This document shows, one piece after another, positions 7,369 to 15,037 of a DNA stretch of 64,000 nt (the stretch's first letter is position 1; the number at the start of each line of letters is the position of its first letter). A program made the translations under genes and the position numbers. The notes beneath the pieces are model-generated. The model saw only the letters and a program-made list of their open reading frames with translations, was not told the DNA's origin and did no database searches. Source of the DNA: Myxococcales bacterium (GTDB taxonomy: Bacteria; Myxococcota; Polyangia; Nannocystales; Nannocystaceae); assembly GCA_016793465.1 (NCBI GenBank), contig JAEUJW010000023.1, positions 62,001-126,000 of the forward strand. Reading direction: 5' to 3'.

Positions 7369-8205
7369 TCAGAACTTCAGCCGCAGCACAGCACCGGCGC
7401 CCAGCGGGCCGCCGTAGGGTTGGAAGGAATATCCGCGGGCTCTGGCCTTCTTACGTGTCGCCAGTAACGCGACGCCGGTGCCGAGCGTGGCGAGACCGGC
7501 AACGCCGACGCCGATCGCCACGTCCGCGCCGCGAAACACATCGTCCCGCAACTCGCCGAAGCGGCGGTGTTCGTCCACGGTGAACAACCGACCCTCGGCC
7601 TGGGCGGTCCCGACGATCCCCCGCATCTCGCCGATCCATCGCCGCTCGAGCACCAGCACCCCCGTGAGCACCCCGAGCAGTCCGAGGCCCGCGGTCGTGA
7701 GGACGGTGCCGGCGGCGGTGTGCGCTCGCCACCGTCTCACATCCCCTCGGCCTACGGGACCCGGCGGCGCGGCCGAGTCCTCCACCTGCGCCGCGGGCTC
7801 CGGCATCCGCGGGAGGGCGCCGTCCGGGTCGATCATCGACACGCGCGGCGCAGCCGGCTTCCCCGCGAAGCGGCAGTTGCCTCGCCCGGTCGTCGCCGCG
7901 TCCTGTCGAAGACGATCGAGGTCTTCCTCGCGGGTCTCTTCCCAGGATTGCCGCTCCTCGTCCCCGGCGAACGTCTCGGATTGCAGGGCCAGCTCGGCCA
8001 CATCGAGCGCTCGACACAGGTGATGGGCGTCGTGGCCGACGAGGTATGCCGAGTCGAAACTCGCGTGGGCGTCCACGAGGACGTCGAGCGGGTGGTCAGC
8101 CGTCTCGGCGGCCTTCAGGTACGCATCGCCCTCGGCGGCGAGGTCCGCGGCGGTCGGCGTGGCGGGTGCGAGAAGGAGGAGGGGAAGGGCCAGGATCGTC
8201 AGCAT
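7369..8205 (-). CDS. membrane protein with N-terminal signal and C-terminal hydrophobic hairpin (278 aa)
   Basis: It starts with a cleavable-looking signal (MLTILALPLLLLAPATPTAA). Residues 20-110 are helical and TPR-like (AEGDAYLKAAETADHPLDVLVDAHASF), with two cysteines. Two hydrophobic segments follow, about residues 168-190 (TVLTTAGLGLLGVLTGVLVL) and 232-252 (VAIGVGVAGLATLGTGVALL), separated by a charged loop. The layout resembles proteins commonly encoded beside myxobacterial Ser/Thr kinases. It begins 8 bp after the kinase stop codon, so the two are almost certainly co-transcribed. Function unknown. Confidence 0.78.
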   Translation of the reverse strand: MLTILALPLLLLAPATPTAADLAAEGDAYLKAAETADHPLDVLVDAHASFDSAYLVGHDAHHLCRALDVAELALQSETFAGDEERQSWEETREEDLDRLRQDAATTGRGNCRFAGKPAAPRVSMIDPDGALPRMPEPAAQVEDSAAPPGPVGRGDVRRWRAHTAAGTVLTTAGLGLLGVLTGVLVLERRWIGEMRGIVGTAQAEGRLFTVDEHRRFGELRDDVFRGADVAIGVGVAGLATLGTGVALLATRKKARARGYSFQPYGGPLGAGAVLRLKF

Positions 8206-8213
8206 CGCAGCTC

Positions 8214-10100
8214 CTACTCGGGAAACGTGAAGGTCTCGACCGGGCGGTCGCCCGCCGGCAGGTCCGCGTCGCGGATCACCTCGTCGATGCAGGCGACGGA
8301 CGGGTGGTCCTTCGTGTACTTGAGCACCTTCACCGTGTCGATCTCGCCGCCCTGGCGGCGGACCTGCACCTTGATCGGCCCCCCGGTGATGCCGCCCTTC
8401 CGCGCGCAGGCGCGGACCTTCGACGCGAGCAGTTCCATCGACTGCGGGACAGTCGGCGACGGCGCCCGCGACCCTGGGCCGTCAGATCGCGCGCTTCGGC
8501 TCATCGCCGCGAGCACACGCGCCGCAGGTTCCTCGGGTGTCAACAGAGGGCTTGGCGGTGTCGGCGGTGGCGTGGCGGGGATTTCCGCCGCCTTCTGCCT
8601 CACCACCTCGGCCTCGCAGCGGTCGGCTCGTCGCTCCGCCGCGCTCGCTCGGGCCAGCTCCTGCTCCAGCCGGGCCATCAGAACAGTCCGGTCCGTCGCG
8701 GGAGCTGCGTCTCCGTCTGGCCGCAACCCGAGCGTCCCGCCGACGCCCGCTGCGATCCCGAGGACGGCTGCGAGCACCGTCCGCGTGAATCGCCTTCGCG
8801 GCCGTAGCGGAACGACGCGCGCCAGCTCCGGAGGAGACGCCGCGCACGGCCTGGCGACGTCGTTCGCAGCGACCACATGCCCATCGACTGGGTGAGCCTC
8901 GGCCGTCACCTCCATGGAGGTCGTGGTGGCCGCCGCATCGGCGTGCTCCTGCTGGGTCGGGGCGGAGACCGTAGCCAGGGTGACAACCGCAGCCGCGACC
9001 CCCTCGGGTCGGGCAGGTGTGGGGTCCAGTGCGGGAATTTTTCCGGCTGCCGCGACGTGCTCGCGCTGGGCGAGCAAGCACTCGCGGGCCAGCTCGAGAC
9101 CTTCGCGGAACTCGGCCATCGTCTGCGTCCGCTCGTCGGACCGATAGCGGAGCGCGGCCCGAAGGGCGGCCTCGAGATCGCGGTAGTCGAAGCTCGGAAG
9201 GACGTCTCGGATCGGCCGCGGGAGCTTGCGGTTGCCGGGCGCGAACGGTTGACGTCCCGTCAGGAGTTCGTAGAGCACCACGGCGAGCGCGTAGACGTCG
9301 GTGCAGAAGCTGGGTGGGTCGGGGTGCTCGCGGAGGATCATCTCCGGCGCCATGTACTCGGGGTTGCCGAACCGGCAGCCGAGCGGCGTCACGAGCCGCG
9401 ATCCCGGCGGCACGGGGTACTTCTGCGTCGATCGGACGTAGAAAAGATCAAGGTACTTACAGAGTCCCCAGTCCACGACCTTGATCGTCTTCGCGGCGTC
9501 GCCGAGGCGGATGATGTTCGACGGGGTGAGATCGCGGTGCAGGATCCCGTGGTCGTGCGCCGACTGGACCGCGTCACAGACCTGCACGCCGACGTCGAGG
9601 ACCTCGAGCGGATCGAGGGGCTGGCGGCGCTTGATGATGTCTCGCAGCGTCTCGCCCGCGAGCAGCTCCATGCACAGGTAGAGCTTGCCGTCCGGCAGCT
9701 CGTCGCAGTCGTAGATCGTGACAACGTTGCGATGGTTGAGCAGGGCGAGCGCGCGGGCCTCGCGGATGAACCGCTCGCGACCATCTGGGCGAAGCTGGAG
9801 CGTCTCATCAAGGATCTTCACCGCGACGATGCGCTCGAGCTTGAGGTGGACCCCGCGCCACACGGCCCCCATCCCACCCTCGCCGATCTTCTCGAGGATC
9901 TCGATCCGCCCGGCGAGGACGCGCTGCGGAAGTCCCTCGGGGACCAGGTTGGGGGCCGCCTCGTCCTCGTCGAGCAGGAGACTATCGGCCTGCTCGTCGA
10001 CCTCCTCGTCCTCGTCGATCTCGTCGGCCTCATCGTCCATCGCGTCGGCGTCCGTCTCGTCTCGCATGGTGCTCGCGTCGTCCAGCCGCTCCGTGCACAT
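8214..10100 (-). CDS. membrane-anchored serine/threonine protein kinase (628 aa)
   Basis: An acidic N-terminal segment (DDEADEIDEDEEVDEQ) precedes a Hanks-type kinase domain at about residues 66-330. Visible are the glycine loop GEGGMGAVWRG, VAVKIL (ATP-binding Lys about 95), HRDLTPSNI (catalytic Asp about 190), DWG in place of DFG (Asp about 210) and the YMAPE activation segment. A Pro/Ala-rich linker, a transmembrane helix after PLRPRRRFTRT, a coiled coil (LEQELARASAAERRADRCEAEV) and a C-terminal alpha/beta domain resembling TonB/AgmX-type ends (VQVRRQGGEIDTVKVLKY) follow. Start ATG 10100 is chosen for GGAGGG 5 nt upstream and TACTGT about 19 nt upstream; ATG 10142 is possible. The HRDL-T substitution and DWG are mild deviations; activity is likely. 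Confidence 0.9.
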   Translation of the reverse strand: MCTERLDDASTMRDETDADAMDDEADEIDEDEEVDEQADSLLLDEDEAAPNLVPEGLPQRVLAGRIEILEKIGEGGMGAVWRGVHLKLERIVAVKILDETLQLRPDGRERFIREARALALLNHRNVVTIYDCDELPDGKLYLCMELLAGETLRDIIKRRQPLDPLEVLDVGVQVCDAVQSAHDHGILHRDLTPSNIIRLGDAAKTIKVVDWGLCKYLDLFYVRSTQKYPVPPGSRLVTPLGCRFGNPEYMAPEMILREHPDPPSFCTDVYALAVVLYELLTGRQPFAPGNRKLPRPIRDVLPSFDYRDLEAALRAALRYRSDERTQTMAEFREGLELARECLLAQREHVAAAGKIPALDPTPARPEGVAAAVVTLATVSAPTQQEHADAAATTTSMEVTAEAHPVDGHVVAANDVARPCAASPPELARVVPLRPRRRFTRTVLAAVLGIAAGVGGTLGLRPDGDAAPATDRTVLMARLEQELARASAAERRADRCEAEVVRQKAAEIPATPPPTPPSPLLTPEEPAARVLAAMSRSARSDGPGSRAPSPTVPQSMELLASKVRACARKGGITGGPIKVQVRRQGGEIDTVKVLKYTKDHPSVACIDEVIRDADLPAGDRPVETFTFPE

Positions 10101-10272
10101 GGTGCCCTCCGACCTGGTAACAGTACCACGCTCCAGGCTCATGCCTGGCAACCACGTGAACGCGCGTAAACGAGCAGATGATCACGGATCAGCCACTGGA
10201 TTGTAAGAGTTCACCTACAAGAGTTTTTAACCGTCGACCAAACATGTTGACGGACACTCTCTGGTCGCGACG
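10101..10272. other. intergenic region upstream of the kinase operon
   Basis: The interval is moderately AT-rich near 10195-10230 (TTGTAAGAGTT, AGAGTTTTTAA) and separates the kinase gene from a divergent small membrane ORF. Promoters in both directions are expected here. The imperfect palindrome GGTAACAGTACC at 10117-10128 overlaps the likely -10 of the kinase gene and could be an operator. Confidence 0.35.
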
Positions 10273-10404
10273 ATGTACGGCGTGAACCTGGTATCGTCCG
10301 CCACGTTTGTTCTCGCAGCCGCCGTGCTGGTGCCTGCCCTGGTGAGCCTACTTCTCCTCGTCTTTACCTCGCTGATCTGGGTGATGCGGGACGTTGTTCG
10401 GTAG
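10273..10404 (+). CDS. putative small single-pass membrane protein (43 aa)
   Basis: ATG 10273 to TAG 10402-10404 encodes a 43-residue peptide. Its middle is almost purely hydrophobic (ATFVLAAAVLVPALVSLLLL, then VFTSLIWVM) and its C-terminus is basic (RDVVR), as in single-span membrane miniproteins. The region is less GC-rich than its surroundings. No ribosome site is obvious, and no homologue is recognised. A TTGACG lies 23 bp upstream. It could be chance; the hydrophobic composition is the main evidence. Confidence 0.35.
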   Translation: MYGVNLVSSATFVLAAAVLVPALVSLLLLVFTSLIWVMRDVVR

Positions 10405-10699
10405 CGAGGCCCACCGTGCGACTCGCGGCCCGGTTCGCTTGCTGACAAGCCACGCAAGGCGAAGTGATCGGCTGTCTCAAAGGACAGGTTATACACCTCT
10501 GCGCGGAGCCGGCTGGTACGATCGCCGGAGAGTCAACGGCCCCAAGGCTTGCGCTTGACCCCCAGCTCCGACGCAACGGAGGCGGCTACGCGCGACGGCG
10601 CGATCCCTCCGCCGTCTCGAAAATTCGTACCGATTTTGTCGCGAATCTGGCGGTTTCCGAGACAGCCCCTCGTAAACGTGCTCGTAGGGAGGTCTAGCG
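10405..10699. other. intergenic region without supported genes
   Basis: About 295 bp of lower GC content. Short frames on both strands carry no recognisable motif or ribosome site. The right end abuts the truncated lipoprotein remnant, so part of this stretch may mark a deletion or rearrangement junction near 10690-10700. Confidence 0.4.
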
Positions 10700-11167
10700 C
10701 CTGCTGTACACGACATCACCAACGTGGCCGACGACGGCACGATCCCCGCGGTCGCCGACCTCAACTGGCTGACCTACAACAACTTCCGCAGCGGCGACCT
10801 CTCGCCGCCCGACGGCCTCGCGGCGCCCGACCTGCAGATCAAGGCGCCCGAGTCGTGCATGAACGTGTGCGACGGCCAGATCCTGCAGATCTGGGTGCAG
10901 ATCGGCAACGTCGGCGCGGTGCCCCTGACCGCGGGCGCCAAGATCGAGGTCTACGGCACGATCATGGGCATGGAGTCGCTGCTGAAGACCGAGGGCTTCC
11001 TGCCGGTGCTGCAGCCCGGCGAGTTCGCCGACGCGACCATCATCGAGGTCGACACCAGCGACGTCGACTCGCTGCGCCTCGTCGTCATCCCCAACGAGGC
11101 CGAGTGCAAGGTCGACGGGGACAACGAGATCGTGCTCAGCAAGCCGTTCTGCCAGGCCCCGGGCTGA
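10700..11167 (+). pseudogene. 5'-truncated C-terminal remnant of an FG-GAP/VCBS-type lipoprotein
   Basis: The frame reads AVHDITNVADDGTIPAVADL, then NWLTYNNFRSGDL, then a CARDB-like beta domain (CMNVCDGQILQIWVQIGNVGA). In large myxobacterial FG-GAP/VCBS lipoproteins this block forms the C-terminal end, preceded by several hundred residues of repeats. Here the recognisable sequence starts at about 10700 and a TAG interrupts the frame at 10685-10687. There is no signal peptide, and the first possible start is GTG 10724 inside the conserved block. It is therefore interpreted as a decayed fragment; translation from GTG 10724 would give 147 aa. Reading frame and codon use remain intact, so truncation may be recent. 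Confidence 0.6.
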
Positions 11168-11177
11168 GCGCGGGCGG

Positions 11178-12503
11178 CTACACCGCGTCGCTGACCGAGG
11201 CGAGGTTGAAGCCCTCGACGACCAGCGGCGGGACCACGACCACCCGGTCGTCGTCGACCGTGCGCACCGGGGTCCCGAGCGCGACCAGCTTGGCGAGCAC
11301 GGTCGCGGGGCTCTCGTTGTAGCGCATGTTCTTGACCGGGCCGGTCAGCTTGCCGCCCTGGATGCGGAAGGTGCCGTCGCGCGTGAGGCCGGTGACGAGC
11401 AGCTGGCGCGGGTCGAGCATGCGGTTATACCACAGCCGGGTGATGAGCACGCCGTCCTGCACGCCGCGCACGAGCTCGGCGAGGCCGCCGGCGCCGCCGG
11501 CCATGAACAGCGAGCGCGGGCTCGGCAGCGCCGGCTTGCCGGTCTTCTCGGCCCAGTAGCGCGTGCGCGCGAGGGCCATGAGCTTGCCCTGCTCGACCCA
11601 CACGGTCCGCGGGATCGGCAGGCCGTCGCCGGCGATCGGCGTCGACGGGTGCTCGCGGTCCAGCGGGTCCGACCACAGGCTGACCTTCGGGCTGAACAGC
11701 GCCTCGCCGACGGCGTTGCCGCCGGGCCTGGCGAAGAAGCTGCGACCCTCGTCGGCCGCGCGGGCGCCGAGCGCCGAGACCAGGAACGTCAGCAGGTCGG
11801 CCACCGCCTGCGGCTCGAGCACGACGGTGAAGCGGCCGGGCGTGAGCGCCGGACCGCCGCCCTGCGACATCGCGGCCTTGTCGGCGGCGACCCGCGCCAC
11901 CGCGGCGGCGTCGAGCTGCGACCACGCGTGCGGCGCGGCCCCGGCCCAGCCGCTGCCGGTGCCGTCGGCGGTGCGCATGGTCGTGGCCAGCGAGCACTCG
12001 CTGTCCTGATAGTAGGCGCGCAGGCCCGCCGAGGTCCCGAGGGCGGTCTGACGCACGCTGTGCTGGATCATGCCCGAGGCCGTCAGCCCGGCGTCGCGCG
12101 CGACCTTCAGCACGTACGCGACCATGTCGGTGCGCAGCTGCGGCGTGACCTTCGCCGTCATGGTGTCGACCGCAGAGGACGAGGGGTAGCGCTGCGGGCC
12201 GAGCGGCGCGACCCACTCGGGGTCGACCGGGGCGAGCACCGCCAGCGCCTCGGCCCGCCGCACGATCTCCTTGACCCCGGCGGCGTCGAGCGCGTTGCCC
12301 GAGGCCGTCGCGCTCGCGCGGTCCTTGGTCGCCGTGACGCTGACCTCGATGCGCTGGGCCTCGCCGGCGCTCGTCGGCGCGTTGCCGGCGAAGCGCAGCC
12401 AGCCGCCGGCGCTCGCGCTCACGCGCACCGCGATCTCCTTCAGCGACGCCGCCTTCAGCGCCGCCGCGACGATGCCCTCGACCTCGCGCTGCGACAGGTT
12501 CAC
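11178..12503 (-). CDS. pmbA: PmbA/TldE-like metalloprotease-family subunit (441 aa)
   Basis: TldD and PmbA (TldE) family proteins form heterodimers that degrade unfolded peptides and process peptide precursors. This one lacks the HExxH metal motif, as expected of the PmbA partner. It has the family N-terminal alpha/beta region and C-terminal blocks such as GGAGGLAELVRGVQDGVLITRL (near residues 340-360) and NMRYNESP near the end. Start GTG 12503 overlaps the stop of the upstream tldD by 4 bases (GTGA), giving translational coupling. The frame stays open far upstream through tldD, but this is a by-product of GC content. No signal peptide is visible, unlike its partner. Confidence 0.86.
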   Translation of the reverse strand: MNLSQREVEGIVAAALKAASLKEIAVRVSASAGGWLRFAGNAPTSAGEAQRIEVSVTATKDRASATASGNALDAAGVKEIVRRAEALAVLAPVDPEWVAPLGPQRYPSSSAVDTMTAKVTPQLRTDMVAYVLKVARDAGLTASGMIQHSVRQTALGTSAGLRAYYQDSECSLATTMRTADGTGSGWAGAAPHAWSQLDAAAVARVAADKAAMSQGGGPALTPGRFTVVLEPQAVADLLTFLVSALGARAADEGRSFFARPGGNAVGEALFSPKVSLWSDPLDREHPSTPIAGDGLPIPRTVWVEQGKLMALARTRYWAEKTGKPALPSPRSLFMAGGAGGLAELVRGVQDGVLITRLWYNRMLDPRQLLVTGLTRDGTFRIQGGKLTGPVKNMRYNESPATVLAKLVALGTPVRTVDDDRVVVVPPLVVEGFNLASVSDAV

Positions 12504-14134
12504 TTGCCGTCTCCCGTGTTGAGCACGTTGACCGTGAAGCGCGCCGGCGGGCACCCGTGGCTGACCGCGTTGCTCTGCGACGGCTCGCCCTTGCCGTCGG
12601 AGAAGCTGCCGCCGAGGCGGTAGGTGCCCGCCCCGCCGAGCATGTCGCACGAGCTCCAGAACTCGACGGTGTTGCTCTGGTAGGCCACGTCGCGCAGCGG
12701 CCGGGTCAGCCGGCCCTTCTTGATCTCCCAGAAGAACTGCCCGCCGAACTGGAAGTTGTAGCGCTGCTGGTCGATCGACCAGCTGCCGCGCCCGCTGATC
12801 AGGACGCCGTCGTCGGTCGCGGCGATCAGGTCCTCGGTGGTGTAGCCCTCGGGGCCCGGCTGCAGGCTGACGTTCGGCATGCGCGGGAAGGCCACGCTCG
12901 CGTAGCTGTCGGCGTACAGGCACCCGCGGCTGGCCGCGTCGCCGACCGCGGCCGCCAGGTCGCGCGTGGTCTGCCAGCCGACGAACACGCCGTCCCTGAC
13001 GAGGTCCCAGCGCTGGGCCGCCACCGCCTCGTCGTCCCACGCGGTCGTCGCCAGCCCGCCGGGCTGCGTGCGATCGGCGACGAGGTTGACCCGCGGGTGC
13101 CCGATCTTCAGGTTGCCGCGCTTGTCCGGGGTGAGGAAGCTGGTGCCCGCGAAGTTGGCCTCCCACCCGAGCGCCCGGTCGAGCTCGGTCGAGTGGCCGA
13201 TGCTCTCGTGGATCGTCAGCCACAGGTTGCTCGGCGCCAGGATCACCTGCTTCTTGCCCGGCGCCACCGGGGCCGCGTGCAGCTTGCGCAGCGCGTCCTC
13301 GGCGATCTCCGGGGCCGCGCCGACGAGGTCGGCGGCGGTCACGTGCTCGTAGCCCGCGAGCATCGGCGCGACCTCGTGGTCGCGGCTGGCGAAGCGCCCG
13401 CGCCGGCGATCGATCGCCGTCGCCGTCAGCGACGGCGCCACCCGGAAGAACATCTGATGCACGCGCGAGCCCTCGCTCGTCAGCAGCAGCTTCTCCTCGC
13501 GCACGGCCAGGATCGACGCGTCGGCGTGCTGCACCCCCGGCACCGCGAGGGCCGCCCGCGCCGCGGCCAGCAGCAGGTCGACCTTCTCCTGCAGCGGCAC
13601 CGCGAACGGGTCGACGGCGTGCGGCGAGACCCAGGCCCCGCGCACCACCGGGGCCGCGACCAGCTGGATCGGCGCGGGCATCAGCAGCGCGCTGGTCCTG
13701 GCCATCTTCACGGCGGCGCGGGCCGCCTCGACCACGGCCCTGGTGTCGCCCTTGCGGGCCGCCAGCGGCGTGGCCGCGAACCCCCACGCGCCGTCGGCGA
13801 TGACCCGCACTCCGAGCCCGTAGTCCTCGCGCTGGCCCAGGTTGCTGACGTGGTCGTCGCGCACCGCCAGCTGCTCGCGCTGCCACACGACCAGGCGCAC
13901 GTCGGCGTAGCTGGCCCCGGCCGCGACCGCGGCCTCGAGGGCCGCCTGCGCCAGGCGTTCGTCGCGCAGCAGCGGGCTGGCGCCGATGCGCCGCGCTCCG
14001 TCGTCGGCCATCGGCGGGGCCCACGCAGGCGCCGGCTGACGCTGCACCGGCAGGCCCGCCCACGCCCGCGACCCGACCAGACCCGAGGTCACCAGGCCCG
14101 AAGCGGCGAGGAACGTGCGACGCGACGTGGACAT
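12500..14134 (-). CDS. tldD: TldD-like metallopeptidase with Tat-type signal (544 aa)
   Basis: It is the zinc-protease partner of PmbA. HESIGH near residues 307-312 matches the HExxH motif that ligates zinc in TldD. Typical flanking blocks are present, including GVFVGWQTTRDLAA and RGSWSIDQQRYNFQFGGQFFWEI. The first 30 residues, MSTSRRTFLAASGLVTSGLVG, have the twin-arginine (S/T-R-R-x-F-L) form, predicting export by Tat; enterobacterial TldD is cytosolic. A -10-like TAGCAT lies 9 nt upstream of the ATG. Length is slightly above the usual 480 because of the signal and linker. The four-base overlap with pmbA suggests equal production of both subunits. Confidence 0.88.
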   Translation of the reverse strand: MSTSRRTFLAASGLVTSGLVGSRAWAGLPVQRQPAPAWAPPMADDGARRIGASPLLRDERLAQAALEAAVAAGASYADVRLVVWQREQLAVRDDHVSNLGQREDYGLGVRVIADGAWGFAATPLAARKGDTRAVVEAARAAVKMARTSALLMPAPIQLVAAPVVRGAWVSPHAVDPFAVPLQEKVDLLLAAARAALAVPGVQHADASILAVREEKLLLTSEGSRVHQMFFRVAPSLTATAIDRRRGRFASRDHEVAPMLAGYEHVTAADLVGAAPEIAEDALRKLHAAPVAPGKKQVILAPSNLWLTIHESIGHSTELDRALGWEANFAGTSFLTPDKRGNLKIGHPRVNLVADRTQPGGLATTAWDDEAVAAQRWDLVRDGVFVGWQTTRDLAAAVGDAASRGCLYADSYASVAFPRMPNVSLQPGPEGYTTEDLIAATDDGVLISGRGSWSIDQQRYNFQFGGQFFWEIKKGRLTRPLRDVAYQSNTVEFWSSCDMLGGAGTYRLGGSFSDGKGEPSQSNAVSHGCPPARFTVNVLNTGDGK

Positions 14135-14220
14135 CGGCGGCGGATGCTAGCAAGCCCTGCAGCCGACGGACAGCCCCGCCCGCTGGCGCCCAGGGCCGAG
14201 TTTGGCCACACTTGCCCGCC

Positions 14221-14925
14221 ATGAAGAAGATCACCTCCCTCTCGCTCCTCGCCCTCGCGCTCGCCCTCGGCTGTGGCGGCGACAGCAAGTCCAACAAGGC
14301 CGAGACCAAGGTCGAGACCAAGGTCGAGACCAAGGTCGAGACCACGAAGTCGGTCGAGAAGACGGTCGACGGCAAGACCACCGCCCAGGCCGAGAAGCCC
14401 GCCCCCGAGCGCGTGCTGGCCGACAGCGGCCTCGGCGTCGGCGGCAAGTTCCAGCCGTTCGACATCGTCAACTGCGACAGCGGCGACAAGTACTGCCAGG
14501 TCTGCAAGTTCGGCGGCAGCCCCAAGATCATGGCGGTCGGCACCGTCGACGACCCCGAGTTCAAGAAGGACCTGCAGAACCTCGACGCCCTGGTCCAGAA
14601 GTACGGCGAGGACAAGGTCAAGGCGTTCGCGGTCGTCACCGACATCAAGGACGGCAAGTCGACCACCCCGACCGCCGACCGCGAGGCGCTGATCGCCAGG
14701 GTCAAGGCCATGCGCACCGAGCTCGGCGTCAAGATGCCGGTCGTCGTGCCGGCCAGCGAGGGCGGCCAGGCCAACGCGGAGTTCGACGACTACTACAACG
14801 TCACCAAGAGCCGCACGGTCATGTTCGCCGACGGCCGCAACTCGGTGAAGTACTCGGCCGTGGCCCCCAAGGACCTCGCCGAGCTCAACACCGCGATCCA
14901 GGCCGTGGTCGGCGGCGCCGGCTGA
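14221..14925 (+). CDS. thioredoxin-fold lipoprotein (234 aa)
   Basis: The signal MKKITSLSLLALALALGC (Cys18) marks a lipoprotein. A charged linker follows with the tetrapeptide ETKV repeated three times, encoded by a 12-bp tandem repeat. From residue about 78 the sequence looks like a peroxiredoxin/thioredoxin fold: FDIVNCDSGDKYCQVCKFGG carries a CxxC (CQVC), and later AFAVVTDIKDGKS and PVVVPASEGG form strand-helix units. It may act as an envelope redox protein, though the Cys position is not that of classical WCxxC. ATG 14221 is chosen because the upstream TTG leads into the same frame without a ribosome site. Confidence 0.8.
   Translation: MKKITSLSLLALALALGCGGDSKSNKAETKVETKVETKVETTKSVEKTVDGKTTAQAEKPAPERVLADSGLGVGGKFQPFDIVNCDSGDKYCQVCKFGGSPKIMAVGTVDDPEFKKDLQNLDALVQKYGEDKVKAFAVVTDIKDGKSTTPTADREALIARVKAMRTELGVKMPVVVPASEGGQANAEFDDYYNVTKSRTVMFADGRNSVKYSAVAPKDLAELNTAIQAVVGGAG
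14302..14340 (+). repeat. 12-bp in-frame tandem repeat (GAGACCAAGGTC, three copies plus one partial)
   Basis: Three identical copies at 14302-14313, 14314-14325 and 14326-14337, then a diverged start of a fourth copy. It encodes repeated ETKV in the linker of the surrounding lipoprotein and can change length without frameshift. Confidence 0.85.
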
Positions 14926-14949
14926 TCGCCGCCTCCGCGATCCACCACG

Positions 14950-14979
14950 CGGGCCGCGTCCCCTCGGGGTCGCGGCCCG
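14950..14979 (+). terminator. hairpin downstream of the thioredoxin-like gene
   Basis: The arms CGGGCCGCG (14950-14958) and CGCGGCCCG (14971-14979) pair perfectly around an inner CCC/GGG extension. No T-run follows, so it may act as a GC-rich hairpin terminator or only stabilise the 3' end. Confidence 0.5.
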
Positions 14980-15002
14980 TCGCGTTCGTCGGCCCCGCGC
15001 GC

Positions 15003-15031
15003 TTGCGCGGACCCGCGACGTCGGCGATGCT
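15003..15031 (+). promoter_or_regulatory. sigma70-like promoter of the lipoprotein gene at 15038
   Basis: TTGCGC (15003-15008), a 17-bp spacer and GATGCT (15026-15031) end 6 nt before ATG 15038, the leaderless arrangement. Confidence 0.5.
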
Positions 15032-15037
15032 CGCGGC

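Noticed and set aside
11178..14774. A 1198-codon minus-strand frame
   Set aside because: The pmbA frame stays open through tldD in another register; the real pmbA start is GTG 12503 with a four-base overlap.
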